This document shows, piece after piece, positions 55,858 through 64,000 of a DNA stretch of 64,000 bases. A model generated the notes under the pieces. The model was given only the letters and a program-made list of their open reading frames with translations, did no database searches and was not told the DNA's origin. Numbering within the stretch: the first letter of the stretch is position 1; every line of letters begins with the position of its first letter. Source of the DNA: Streptosporangium amethystogenes (GTDB lineage: Bacteria; Actinomycetota; Actinomycetes; Streptosporangiales; Streptosporangiaceae); NCBI RefSeq assembly GCF_000721075.1, contig NZ_JOEQ01000016.1, positions 89,927 through 153,926 of the forward strand. The letters are read 5' to 3'. The translations under genes and the position numbers were made by a program.

Positions 55858-56307
55858 GTGGGACGCCACAGGTCTGACCCTATGGGTATAGCCCGCCTGG
55901 TCCTCGCCGGACTGGCGGCGCTGGCTCTCGTCGTCCTGATCGTGGTCGGGGTTCTCTCGCTGATCGGCAGTCTCAGCTCCGGCGCCGAGGCGGACCCGTC
56001 GGCCGCGCCGATCACCGGCACGTCACCGGAGGACGCCTCTCCGGCCGCCTCCGCCACCGCCGAGCGGGTGCCGACAGTCCTCGTCGAGTGCCTGCGGGAG
56101 CACTGCCCCACGGTCTTCCTGAAGGTCACCGGGGGTGATGTGCTGCTCGACCGGGAGATGACCAGGGGCGAGCAGTTCCAGTCCTTCGACCCCAAGGTCG
56201 ACGTCGTGCTGGCCGACTCCGCCGCGGTCCGCGTCCAGGTGAACGGGACCGTCCGCGCACCTGGCGAGGTGGGGCGCCAGGAGTTCACGGTCTCCCGAAA
56301 CCGGTAG
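55858..56307 (+). CDS. Small anchored extracellular protein (DUF4115/RodZ C-terminal-like)
   Basis: 149 residues. A short cytoplasmic start, one membrane helix at about 10-37 (LVLAGLAALALVVLIVVGVL), a Ser/Pro/Ala linker, and an about 75-residue domain (PTVLVECLREHCPTVFLKV..., DREMTRGEQFQSFD, RVQVNGTV) resembling the beta-fold DUF4115 found at the C-terminus of RodZ-like proteins. Two Cys may pair. TAATCT seven bases before GTG 55858 marks a leaderless start. Function unknown. Confidence 0.6.
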   Translation: MGRHRSDPMGIARLVLAGLAALALVVLIVVGVLSLIGSLSSGAEADPSAAPITGTSPEDASPAASATAERVPTVLVECLREHCPTVFLKVTGGDVLLDREMTRGEQFQSFDPKVDVVLADSAAVRVQVNGTVRAPGEVGRQEFTVSRNR

Positions 56308-56310
56308 TGC

Positions 56311-56364
56311 TCCGGCCGATCCTCGCCGTGGCGAGGATCGGCCGGACGGCGCCTCACGAGGCGC
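56311..56364. terminator. Strong bidirectional terminator
   Basis: A 17-bp perfect stem (56311-56327 with 56330-56346) followed by a 7-bp stem GCGCCTC / GAGGCGC (56349-56364), filling the gap between the convergent anchored-protein gene and pyrE. Confidence 0.7.
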
Positions 56365-56423
56365 GCCGCGGTGACCGAGACCGGTCCCCTCCGTGGAAGG
56401 CCCGGCAGGCGCCGGTCGATCCT

Positions 56424-56960
56424 CTAGTCCAAGCCGAGGTCGGCCAGGGTGTAGGCGGTCCGGTACGGCAGCCCGGCATCGGCGATCGCCTGGGAGGCCC
56501 CCCGGTCCACGATCGTGGCGACCGCCACGACCTCGGCACCCGCCGCGCGCAACGCCTCCACCGCGGTCAGCGGGGATCCGCCGGTCGTGGAGGTGTCCTC
56601 CACCGCCAGCACCCTCCGCCCCGCCACATCCGGCCCCTCGATCCGGCGCTGCATGCCATGGGCCTTCTGCGCCTTGCGCACCACGAACGCGTCGAGCGTC
56701 CTGCCCCGCGCGGCGGCCGCGTGCAGCATGGCGGTCGCCACCGGGTCGGCGCCCAGCGTCAGCCCGCCGACCGCCTCGTAGTCGAGATCCTCGGTGAGGT
56801 CCAGCATGACCCGCCCCACCAGCGGTGCCGCCTGCCCGTCGAGGGTCACCCGGCGCATGTCCACGTAGAAGTCGGCCTCTCTGCCCGAGGACAACACGAC
56901 CTTGCCGTGCACCACACCCTTGCCCTTGATCTCTGCCAGCAGGTTCTCGCGATCGCTCAT
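56424..56960 (-). CDS. pyrE: Orotate phosphoribosyltransferase
   Basis: 178 residues. SSGREADFYVDMRRVTL, VGGLTLGADPVATA, FVVRKAQKAHGMQRRIEG (catalytic Lys loop) and the PRPP-binding motif VLAVEDTSTTGGSPLTA identify it. It converts orotate and PRPP to OMP in pyrimidine synthesis. On the minus strand TAACCT lies seven bases before ATG 56960, so the transcript is probably leaderless. Monocistronic, away from other pyr genes, as in many actinobacteria. Confidence 0.95.
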   Translation of the reverse strand: MSDRENLLAEIKGKGVVHGKVVLSSGREADFYVDMRRVTLDGQAAPLVGRVMLDLTEDLDYEAVGGLTLGADPVATAMLHAAAARGRTLDAFVVRKAQKAHGMQRRIEGPDVAGRRVLAVEDTSTTGGSPLTAVEALRAAGAEVVAVATIVDRGASQAIADAGLPYRTAYTLADLGLD

Positions 56961-57119
56961 GGCACCAAGGTTAGGGCGATCCGGAAGACCGCCCGATCCG
57001 GGGCCGCCGGGGAGCGGCGCCGATCCGGCCGCCGGATGGCAAAAGTGCGATCCGGGTTTACGCGCGGCGCGGACTGCGGGATTATCCGGCAGGCAACTCC
57101 GGGTAATGGTGAGGTCACA

Positions 57120-59438
57120 ATGAGTGTGAAAACATCTCAAGGCGACGCTGAACTGCTGGCCGCCGTCAGGAACGGCGACGTGGCCGCCTACCGGGTGCTC
57201 CACCAGCGGCACGCTCCCGCGGCGTACGCGCTGGCCCGCCTGCTCCTCGGTGCCGAGAGCGGGGCCGAGAGCGTCGTCGAGGAGACGTTCGCGGCGGTTC
57301 ACCAGGTGATCGACCAGGGAGACGGCCCGGAGCAGGCGTTCCGCGTCCACCTGCTCACCGCCCTCCGCCGTACCGTCGGTGACACCTCCGGTACGGCGGA
57401 CCTGGAGGGCTCGCCGGTGGCCAGGGCCTTTTTGTCCATGCCGGAGAGGTGGCAGCTCGTCCTGTGGCACGCCGAGGTCGAGAGGGCCAGGCCCGACGAC
57501 ACCGGACTCCTGCTCGGCCTGACGGTGAACGGCGCGGCCGCGCTCGCCTACCGGGCGCGGGAGGGGATGCGCCAGGCGTGCCTGCGCATCCACCTGGCCG
57601 AGACGACCGCGCCCGAGTGCCGGCCCGCACTGGCCAGGCTGGGCCACCACATCCGTGGCGGCCTGACCAGGGAACAGAGCAGGATCGTGGACGAGCATCT
57701 GGAGGGCTGCTCGGGTTGCCGCGCGGTGCTCACGGAGCTGACCGGCATCGGCCAGAGCATCCGCTCCGTCATCGGCCCGCTCGTCGTCGGTCCCGTGTTC
57801 CCCGCCTACCTGGTGGCGCTCGGCAGGATGGGCGTCACGACGGGGGGCGGACTGCCCGGCCGCTGGCGGCGGGCTCCCCGAGCCGTGCGACGCGCGGTCA
57901 TGGCCGGTGCGGTCACCACCGCGGTCGTGACGGCGGCCACGCTCGTGCTGGTATCGGGTGCGGAGCCCGCGCCCCCGCCGAGCGCGGCCTCCGAGCCGAT
58001 CGTCATGGCCCCGGCGCTCCCAGGCGTCGTACCGACACCCTCCGGACAGCCGAAGGCGTCCGCAGGGGAGAGCGGCGGGGCCGGCGCCGGCGAGCCGGCC
58101 GAGACCGGGCCGGGGCCGACGGGAACGGGGCAGGACGGCCGGACGGGTTCCTGGCTCGCGCCCCGCCTGGTGGCCAGGATCGACGCGCTCGGTGCCCTGA
58201 TCAGGTCCGAGGCCGGCATCGTGGCGGTGCGGCTGCGCAACGCGGGTCGTGGGCAGAGCGAGGAGGTCGTCGCCTACGTAGGGTTGCCGCGCGGTGTGAC
58301 GCTGCCCTCCGGATCCCGCGGGGGACACTCCGTCGGTGCCGTCACACCGGTCGGCACGGTCGACGGCTGGTCCTGCCGGGCGTGGCGGCGAGGTGCCCGG
58401 TGCGTCCGCGGTCCGCTGCCGGCGGGCCGGGCCACGGCGGTCTTCCTGAGAGTCCTGGTGTCGGACGACGCGGCCTACGGGGCGGTGCCCTCGGTCACGG
58501 TCTCCACGGCGGGGACGCGGGTGGCCGCCAGGTCGCGCAGCGGCGTACGGGCGGAGGGTGCTCCGGCGCGGTTCGCCACCGACGGCCGGGTGGCCGTCTC
58601 CGCGATCGGCAACACCCTGCTGAGCTGCGCGCCCTCGGAGCCAGGGTGCGAGGCGGCCCGCGCGGGGCAGGGCGGCCGGCGCGACAACAACAGCTGGGAG
58701 ATGCGTCCCCTCGATCGTGACGGGGATCCTTCGACGAGCTCCTCAAGCGCCGCCCGGCTCGTACCGCCGGCGGCCGGCAAGGTGGTCTGGGCGGGGCTCT
58801 ACTGGTCGGCGAGCGCGCCTCCCAGCGGGCGGATCAAGCTCAAGGTGCCGGGGGAGACGGAGTACCGGCAGGTCAGGGCTGCGCGGGTGGTGGAGCGAGA
58901 GCTGCCCGTGGGGCGGGGCTACCAGGCGTTCGCCGATGTGACGCGGCTGCTGGGCAGGGCGCGCGGGACGTACTGGGTGGCCGACGCCTCGATACGGCCG
59001 GGCCTCTCGCGCCATGCCGGGTGGAGCCTGGTGATCATCGTGGCCGACCCGCGCAGGCCGTACAGCCAGACCGTCGTGGTCGACACCGCGACGGTGCTGG
59101 AGCGGGGGCATCGCTCGATGCGGATACCGCTCGGAGGTCTGACGCCCACCGACGCGCCCGCGAAGGTGGCCCTGGTGACCTGGGAGGGTGACGCGGGCGT
59201 CGTGGGTGATCGGGTGAGGCTCGGTGGCCGGACCCTCCGGCCCGCCGGAGGGGAGCGGGACCCGCGCAATCCCTTCGACGGATCCGCCACCGGGGCGAGA
59301 GGCACCCGCGCGACCTTCGGCACGGATGTGGACCGCTTCCGGGCACGCCTCGGCCGCGCCCCGGTGCTGGAGCTCAGCACGCACCAGGACGTCCTGCTTT
59401 TCGGCGCGGCGGCGGTGAGCGTACGGACCGCTCCGTAG
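57120..59438 (+). CDS. ECF sigma factor fused to zinc-finger anti-sigma, membrane helix and secreted domain
   Basis: 772 residues. Residues about 7-75 resemble sigma region 2 (ELLAAVRNGDVAAYRVLHQR), about 100-160 region 4 (MPERWQLVLWHAEVE, TVNGAAALAYRAREGMRQA). About 163-198 is a zf-HC2-like anti-sigma zinc finger (CRPALARLGHHI, DEHLEGCSGC). A membrane helix lies at about 260-280, then a Gly/Pro/Thr linker and an about 450-residue extracellular part, whose end (VVWAGLYWSA, FADVTRLL, HAGWSLVIIVADP) looks like a DUF3344/DUF11-associated adhesin-type domain. GAGG precedes ATG 57120. It resembles ECF groups with C-terminal extensions. Confidence 0.75.
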   Translation: MSVKTSQGDAELLAAVRNGDVAAYRVLHQRHAPAAYALARLLLGAESGAESVVEETFAAVHQVIDQGDGPEQAFRVHLLTALRRTVGDTSGTADLEGSPVARAFLSMPERWQLVLWHAEVERARPDDTGLLLGLTVNGAAALAYRAREGMRQACLRIHLAETTAPECRPALARLGHHIRGGLTREQSRIVDEHLEGCSGCRAVLTELTGIGQSIRSVIGPLVVGPVFPAYLVALGRMGVTTGGGLPGRWRRAPRAVRRAVMAGAVTTAVVTAATLVLVSGAEPAPPPSAASEPIVMAPALPGVVPTPSGQPKASAGESGGAGAGEPAETGPGPTGTGQDGRTGSWLAPRLVARIDALGALIRSEAGIVAVRLRNAGRGQSEEVVAYVGLPRGVTLPSGSRGGHSVGAVTPVGTVDGWSCRAWRRGARCVRGPLPAGRATAVFLRVLVSDDAAYGAVPSVTVSTAGTRVAARSRSGVRAEGAPARFATDGRVAVSAIGNTLLSCAPSEPGCEAARAGQGGRRDNNSWEMRPLDRDGDPSTSSSSAARLVPPAAGKVVWAGLYWSASAPPSGRIKLKVPGETEYRQVRAARVVERELPVGRGYQAFADVTRLLGRARGTYWVADASIRPGLSRHAGWSLVIIVADPRRPYSQTVVVDTATVLERGHRSMRIPLGGLTPTDAPAKVALVTWEGDAGVVGDRVRLGGRTLRPAGGERDPRNPFDGSATGARGTRATFGTDVDRFRARLGRAPVLELSTHQDVLLFGAAAVSVRTAP

Positions 59439-59526
59439 GCGCCTTCGAGGGGGCCGGGCCGCCGGTAGGACGGACGCGGTGCAAGACCTCGGAGATGGAT
59501 GGCGTATAAGCACCCTGCGGAGGGGG

Positions 59527-59553
59527 TTGACGAACGGGACAAACTGGTACGGT
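59527..59553 (+). promoter_or_regulatory. Possible promoter upstream of the NYN gene
   Basis: TTGACG (59527-59532) and TACGGT (59548-59553), 15 bp apart, a short spacing. It lies in the 276-base gap before the NYN gene, which shows no other gene. Confidence 0.25.
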
Positions 59554-59714
59554 CTGCGTAAACGGTCCGGCGTATGGTCGAGCGCGGGTGGAATCGTCGG
59601 GATTCACCCTCGGACGGTCAGTCGCTTGATTACCCTGAGGAAGGGCCGTCTGTCTGGGCTCTTTCGGGCTTGTCTGAGCCAGAGGATCGGGCCACGTAGG
59701 AAGGGCGGTGTCAG

Positions 59715-60929
59715 GTGGATCGTTGCGCGCTGTTCGTGGACGCCGGTTACCTGCTGTCCGACGGCGCGATGGCGGTGCACGGAACCCGCCATCGCGAGGC
59801 GGTCTCCTGGGATTACCCGGGGCTGCTCCAACTGCTCAACAAGCTGTCGAGAGAGCGTACCGGCCTGCCGCTGCTCCGCTGTTACTGGTACGAGGCGACG
59901 GTGGAGGGGCGGCGCACTCCCGAGCACGACACGCTGGCCGACATCCCCGGCCTCAAGCTCCGCCTGTCGCGTATCCGCCCCGGGCGCCGCGAGGGCGTCG
60001 ACGCCCAGGTTCATCGCGACCTGATGACGCTGGCCCGCAACGGCGCGGTCTGCGACGCGGTCGTGGTCAGTGGCGACGAGGACCTGGCGCAGGTCGTCTG
60101 CGACGCCCAGGATCTCGGTATCCGGGTCACCGTGGTGCACATCAGCGCCGACGGCAGCTGGGCCGTCTCCCGCACGCTCCGCCAGGAGTGCGACGACCTG
60201 ATCGAGGTCGGTGCCGGCCAGTTGCGGCCGCACGTCAGCCTGATCGGCGACGAGGCGCCGCCCCTGGCGGTCAACGGCCACCAGCACGGTACCAACGGCC
60301 ACCCCGTCGCGACTCGCGGCAGCAACGGCTCCCCGGTGGCCGGTCCGGCCACCGGCCCGGTCCCCGCGGTCCAGGCACCCCGTGCGGCGCATGCCCAGCA
60401 CGCGCTGCCCTCCGCCTATCCGAGCTACCCCCAGGAGTCGCAGACCACCCCGGCGACCCCGGCCGCCCCGGCCGCCTCGCCCCCCCAGACACCGCCGCTT
60501 TCACCCGCTCCCACGCCGTCGCACGCGGCCGTCAACGGCTCGACCGGTCCGCTGCCGTCCGCCCCGCAGTACTCGCTGGGCAACACCGGCGGCATGCCGA
60601 GCTACCAGGCGTCGCAGATGGGCGCCTACAGCGGCCCTCAGTCGGCCCCCGTGCCGACGCAGAGCACCGGGACCGGTGCCGCGACGACCCTCTCCGACGC
60701 GGTGAAGGCCGCGCACAAGGAAGGCCACGACTTCGGCGAGTCCGTCGCCAAGGACGCCCCCGCCCTGTGGCTGGAGGCGGTTCTCGCCCGTAAGCCCCGG
60801 ATGCCCTCGGACCTGGAGGCACGGCTGCTCCAGGGCTCCTCGCTGCCGATCGACTTCCTGCTGCACGACGAGGTCCGCCACGCCCTGCGCCGCGGCTTCT
60901 GGGACGCCCTGGAGCGCGCCCGCCGCTGA
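59715..60929 (+). CDS. NYN-domain (PIN-like) putative RNase
   Basis: 404 residues. The N-terminal NYN domain (about 1-160) has the acidic residues of PIN-like nucleases: LFVDAGYLLSDGA, AVVVSGDEDLAQVV, and TVVHI. A low-complexity Pro/Ala/Gly/Ser linker (about 185-320) leads to an about 80-residue conserved C-terminal domain (LSDAVKAAHKEGHDFGESVA, LHDEVRHALRRGFWDALE). Probably an RNA-acting enzyme in the cytoplasm, not experimentally assigned in any relative I know. GTG 59715 is preceded by GGAAGGG at a long spacing. Confidence 0.8.
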   Translation: MDRCALFVDAGYLLSDGAMAVHGTRHREAVSWDYPGLLQLLNKLSRERTGLPLLRCYWYEATVEGRRTPEHDTLADIPGLKLRLSRIRPGRREGVDAQVHRDLMTLARNGAVCDAVVVSGDEDLAQVVCDAQDLGIRVTVVHISADGSWAVSRTLRQECDDLIEVGAGQLRPHVSLIGDEAPPLAVNGHQHGTNGHPVATRGSNGSPVAGPATGPVPAVQAPRAAHAQHALPSAYPSYPQESQTTPATPAAPAASPPQTPPLSPAPTPSHAAVNGSTGPLPSAPQYSLGNTGGMPSYQASQMGAYSGPQSAPVPTQSTGTGAATTLSDAVKAAHKEGHDFGESVAKDAPALWLEAVLARKPRMPSDLEARLLQGSSLPIDFLLHDEVRHALRRGFWDALERARR

Positions 60930-60951
60930 GGTTCGCGCTTCGCGACCCTGG

Positions 60952-61584
60952 TCAGGTGAGGGCGTCGAAGCCGGCGCGCAGGTGGTTGAGGCGGCTGGTC
61001 AGATCGGATATCGGGCCTACCAGGCCGGGAACGTCGTTCTTGTGTGCCAGCTCGGTGACCCGGGCGAGCTCCTTCTCGACCGCGGCCAGGCGCTTGGACA
61101 GCTCGGGCAGCACGGTCGCCTGCTCGTCCGCCTCACCGGGCGGCAGCTCGGCGGAGAGGCGCTCGCGGAGCATGGCGGCCTGCTCGGCCATCCTGCGGTT
61201 CATGTTGTAGAGCTCCACGAACACCGCGACCTTGGCCCGGAGCACCCAGGGGTCGAAAGGCTTGGTGAGGTAGTCGACGGCGCCCGCCGCGTAGCTGCGG
61301 AAGGCGTAGTCGGGCGCGCTGTCGACCACGGTGAGGAAGATGATCGGGATGTTGCGGGTGCGCTCGCGACGCTTGATGTGGGCCGCCGTCTCGAACCCGT
61401 CCATGCCCGGCATCCGGACATCGAGCAGGATCAGCGCGAACTCCGTGCCGAGCAGGGCCTTCAGCGCCTCCTCCCCGGACTTCGCCCGGACCGGTATCAG
61501 GTCGAGTGAGCTGAGGATGGCTTCCAGCGCGATCAGATTCTCCTCCCGGTCGTCCACCAGGAGGATCTTGGCTCTGTCCGGCAT
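60952..61584 (-). CDS. Response regulator (receiver plus coiled coil)
   Basis: 210 residues. The receiver domain (about 5-125) has acidic pocket LLVDDREEN, phospho-acceptor Asp in LILLDVRMPGMDGF near 56, Thr in FLTVVD and Lys in YLTKPFDPW. The rest is a helical coiled coil (LPELSKRLAAVEKELARV) with no DNA-binding output. It follows the hybrid kinase gene by three bases, so the two form an operon and likely a phosphorelay. Convergent with the NYN gene. Confidence 0.92.
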   Translation of the reverse strand: MPDRAKILLVDDREENLIALEAILSSLDLIPVRAKSGEEALKALLGTEFALILLDVRMPGMDGFETAAHIKRRERTRNIPIIFLTVVDSAPDYAFRSYAAGAVDYLTKPFDPWVLRAKVAVFVELYNMNRRMAEQAAMLRERLSAELPPGEADEQATVLPELSKRLAAVEKELARVTELAHKNDVPGLVGPISDLTSRLNHLRAGFDALT

Positions 61585-61587
61585 CGA

Positions 61588-64000
61588 TCACACGCCTTCG
61601 TCGGAGTCACCGGTCGGCTTGCCTCTGGTCAGCCAGCCGCGTAGCCGTTCCAGCAGGCGGTCGACGTCTACGGGCTTGGGCACGTAGTCGGAGGCGCCGG
61701 ATGCGATGCTCTTCTCCCGGTCGCCTCGCATGACCTTAGCGGTCAGCGCGATGATCGGCAGGTCCGCGAACTGTGGCATCCGGCGGATCGCTGAGGTGGT
61801 GGCCCAGCCGTCCATCTCCGGCATCATGATGTCCATCAGGACGAGGGCGACGTCCTCGTTACGTTCCAACTGCTCGATGCCCTCGCGGCCGTTCTCCGCG
61901 TAGATCACCGTGGAGCCGTAGCGTTCGAGCACGCTGGTCAGTGCGAACACGTTGCGGATGTCGTCGTCCACGATCAGGATCTTCGCCCCGGTCAGCGGGT
62001 CGTCGCCCTTCCACGGCTTGCCCTCGCCCTGCGGGGGGAAGTGCGGCAGGGGCATGTCGTCGCCCCGCGCCAGCTCCGGCAGGTCGTCGGAGCCTTCGAG
62101 CACGCCGATGAGCGCCGGGTTGCGGGAGGAGGCACTGGGGGCGCTCGCCCCCCCGTCACGTGAGGCCAACGGACCGCCGTAGGACGGTGGCAGGTAGAGG
62201 GTGAAGGTGCTGCCCTCGCCGACCTTGCTGATCACATGGATCTCGCCGCCGAGCAGGCGGGCGATCTCGCGGCAGATGGACAGGCCCAGACCCGTGCCGC
62301 CGTACTTCCGGCTGGTGGTGCCGTCGGCCTGGCGGAACGCCTCGAAGATGACCTCCAGCTTGTCCGATGCGATCCCGATGCCGGTGTCGACCACCTCGAA
62401 GGCCAGGATGCCGTCGGCGCCGCGCAGGGTGTCGTCCACGAAGGCGACGGAGCGACCGGCGTGGATCACGCGTAGCCGTACCTCACCCTTGGGAGTGAAC
62501 TTGATCGCGTTGGAGAGCAGGTTGCGCAACACCTGCTGGAGGCGCTGCTCGTCGGTGCGGAGTTCCTGCGGTATCGACGGGTCGACCTCGACGGTGAACG
62601 ACAGGCCCTTGTCCTGGGCCAGCGGGGCGAAGGTGGCCTCGAAGTAGTCGACGAGCTTGGGCAGGGAGATCTGCTGGGGATGGATGTCCATCCGCCCCGC
62701 CTCGACCTTCGACAGGTCGAGAATGTCGTTGATCAGCTGGAGCAGGGCCGACCCGGCGCCGTGGATCGTCCTGGCGAACTCCACCTGCTGGGCGGTGAGG
62801 TTGCCGTCGGCGTTCTCGGTGAGCAGCTTGGCCAGCACGAGGAGGCTGTTCAGCGGGGTGCGCAGCTCGTGGGACATGTTGGCGAGGAACTCGGACTTGT
62901 AGCGCGAGGAGACCGCGAGCTGCTCGGCGCGCTCCTCCAGCGTGCGCCGGGCCTGCTCGATCTGGAAGTTCTGGATCTCGATGGCCCGGTTCTGCTTGGC
63001 CAGCAGCGCCGCCTTGTCCTCCAGTTCGGCGTTGGAGCGGCGCAGCTCCTCCTGCTGGCGCTGGAGCTCGTCGGAACGCTCCCGCAGCTCGGTGGTGAGA
63101 CGCTGCGACTCGGTCAGCAGGTCCTCGGTACGGGAGTTGGCGATGATCGTGTTCATCGTGACACCGATGGTCTCGACGAGCTGGTTCAGGAAGTCGTGGT
63201 GGATCTCGCTGAACTCGCTGAACGAGGCCAGTTCCAGCACGCCGAGCACCTGGGTCTCGAACAGGACCGGCAGCACGACGATCTGCGCGGGCGTCGAGGT
63301 GGTGAGTCCGCTGTCGATGGTCAGGTAGCGGGCGGGCACGTTGCTGAGGATGATTCCCCGGCCCTCCAGCGCGGCCTGGCCGATGATGCCCTCGCCGGTG
63401 GCGAACCGTTGCCGGGGGCCGCTGCCGGGTCGCACGCCGTATCCGGCGATGAGGTGCAGGTCGTGGTCGCCGAAGGGATCGGCGAGGTAGAAGGCGCCGT
63501 AGCGGGCCGACACCAGCGGGGTCAGCTCGCTCATGATGAGCTTGGCGACCTCCATCAGGTCGCGATGGCCCTGCATGAGGCGGGAGATCCTCGCCAGGTT
63601 GGACTTCAGCCAGTCCTGTTCCTGGTTGGCGGTGGTGGTGTCGCGCAGCACCGCCACCATCATGTTGATGTTGTCCTTCAGCTCGCCGATCTCGCCCTCG
63701 GCGTCGACGGTGATGGAGCGGGTCAGGTCACCGGTGGCGACGGCGGTGGTGACCTCGGCGATGGCGCGCACCTGGGTGGTGAGGCGCGCGGCGAGCTCGT
63801 TGACGTTCTCGGTGAGGCGCTTCCAGATGCCCTCGGCGCCTTCGACCCGGGCCTGGCCGCCGAGCTGGCCCTCGGAGCCGACCTCGCGGGCGACCCGGGT
63901 GACCTCGGAGGCGAAGGAGGAGAGCTGGTCGACCATGGTGTTGATGGTGGTCTTCAGGGCGAGGATCTCGCCCTGGGCGTTGACGTCGATCTTGCGGGTC
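61588..64000 (-). CDS. Multi-HAMP hybrid sensor histidine kinase, C-terminal part
   Basis: 803 codons are visible; the 5' end lies beyond the window, and the frame remains open at 64,000. In order: HAMP repeats ([20 protein letters not shown], then [20 protein letters not shown]), a GAF domain (about 63,170-63,540), a long coiled coil, HisKA with the phospho-His in [12 protein letters not shown] near 62,870, HATPase ([37 protein letters not shown]), and a C-terminal receiver with Asp in [13 protein letters not shown]. No membrane segment is visible. Such proteins often control osmotic or developmental responses in actinobacteria. Confidence 0.93.
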   Translation of the reverse strand, partial: TRKIDVNAQGEILALKTTINTMVDQLSSFASEVTRVAREVGSEGQLGGQARVEGAEGIWKRLTENVNELAARLTTQVRAIAEVTTAVATGDLTRSITVDAEGEIGELKDNINMMVAVLRDTTTANQEQDWLKSNLARISRLMQGHRDLMEVAKLIMSELTPLVSARYGAFYLADPFGDHDLHLIAGYGVRPGSGPRQRFATGEGIIGQAALEGRGIILSNVPARYLTIDSGLTTSTPAQIVVLPVLFETQVLGVLELASFSEFSEIHHDFLNQLVETIGVTMNTIIANSRTEDLLTESQRLTTELRERSDELQRQQEELRRSNAELEDKAALLAKQNRAIEIQNFQIEQARRTLEERAEQLAVSSRYKSEFLANMSHELRTPLNSLLVLAKLLTENADGNLTAQQVEFARTIHGAGSALLQLINDILDLSKVEAGRMDIHPQQISLPKLVDYFEATFAPLAQDKGLSFTVEVDPSIPQELRTDEQRLQQVLRNLLSNAIKFTPKGEVRLRVIHAGRSVAFVDDTLRGADGILAFEVVDTGIGIASDKLEVIFEAFRQADGTTSRKYGGTGLGLSICREIARLLGGEIHVISKVGEGSTFTLYLPPSYGGPLASRDGGASAPSASSRNPALIGVLEGSDDLPELARGDDMPLPHFPPQGEGKPWKGDDPLTGAKILIVDDDIRNVFALTSVLERYGSTVIYAENGREGIEQLERNEDVALVLMDIMMPEMDGWATTSAIRRMPQFADLPIIALTAKVMRGDREKSIASGASDYVPKPVDVDRLLERLRGWLTRGKPTGDSDEGV

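Noticed and set aside
56307..57119. Upstream extension of the sigma-fusion frame
   Set aside because: This part runs antisense through pyrE; the sigma-like homology and ribosome site begin at 57120.

Overview
This window is chromosomal DNA of a high-GC actinobacterium. The signs are third-position GC bias in every gene, two conservon-type (cvn) modules, actinobacterial families such as DUF742 and DUF3151, GTG starts, and several genes with a -10 hexamer 6-7 bases before the start codon (leaderless transcripts). A member of the Streptosporangiales or a relative is a reasonable guess, but that is inference. No tRNA, rRNA, CRISPR array, insertion sequence or phage gene was seen.

Layout. 1-8.4 kb: end of an M20 peptidase, a TetR regulator, and a divergent operon for an oligopeptide ABC importer (binding lipoprotein, two permeases, two ATPases) ending in an S9 peptidase; together a peptide uptake and hydrolysis locus. 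8.4-11.2 kb: LysR regulator, tartrate/malate-type dehydrogenase and a haloacetate-dehalogenase-like hydrolase on the minus strand. 11.4-15.2 kb: ROK (XylR-type) repressor divergent from xylA-xylB, with a clear promoter and operator. 15.3-15.9 kb: a DUF998-type membrane protein. 16.1-23.1 kb: two conservons facing each other (A-B-C on plus, A-B-C-D on minus) with only one GTPase gene. 23.2-26.3 kb: an SDR oxidoreductase and a Tat-exported FAD oxidoreductase. 26.7-29.1 kb: NfeD-like OB protein, flotillin, and a GlsB/YeaQ membrane protein. 29.3-30.9 kb: a small membrane protein and a scar where two broken genes meet.

30.9-40.7 kb is a cell-surface glycan locus: a two-domain glycosyltransferase, UDP-GlcNAc 2-epimerase (WecB), two GT4 glycosyltransferases, UDP-ManNAc dehydrogenase (WecC) and a secreted DUF4434-like protein. 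WecB plus WecC would supply UDP-ManNAcA. 40.7-49.8 kb holds a Nudix-type regulator, a Uma2 protein, a HisC-type aminotransferase, an EamA transporter, a regulator with a degenerate GGDEF-like domain, a MurA homologue, a membrane protein and purD. 50-56.3 kb: corA with an upstream small ORF and hairpin, a glycerophosphodiester phosphodiesterase, purA, DUF3151, class II aldolase and a small anchored protein. 56.4-64 kb: pyrE, a 772-residue protein fusing ECF sigma, zinc-finger anti-sigma, membrane and secreted domains, a NYN-domain protein, and a response regulator with a large multi-HAMP hybrid kinase that runs off the end.

Housekeeping genes (purA, purD, pyrE, fbaA) are interspersed with accessory signalling and surface genes. 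The most unusual items are the convergent conservons sharing one GTPase, the sigma/anti-sigma/secreted fusion, an inverted pair of perfect DnaA boxes between purD and corA, and the gene-remnant junction near 30,030.
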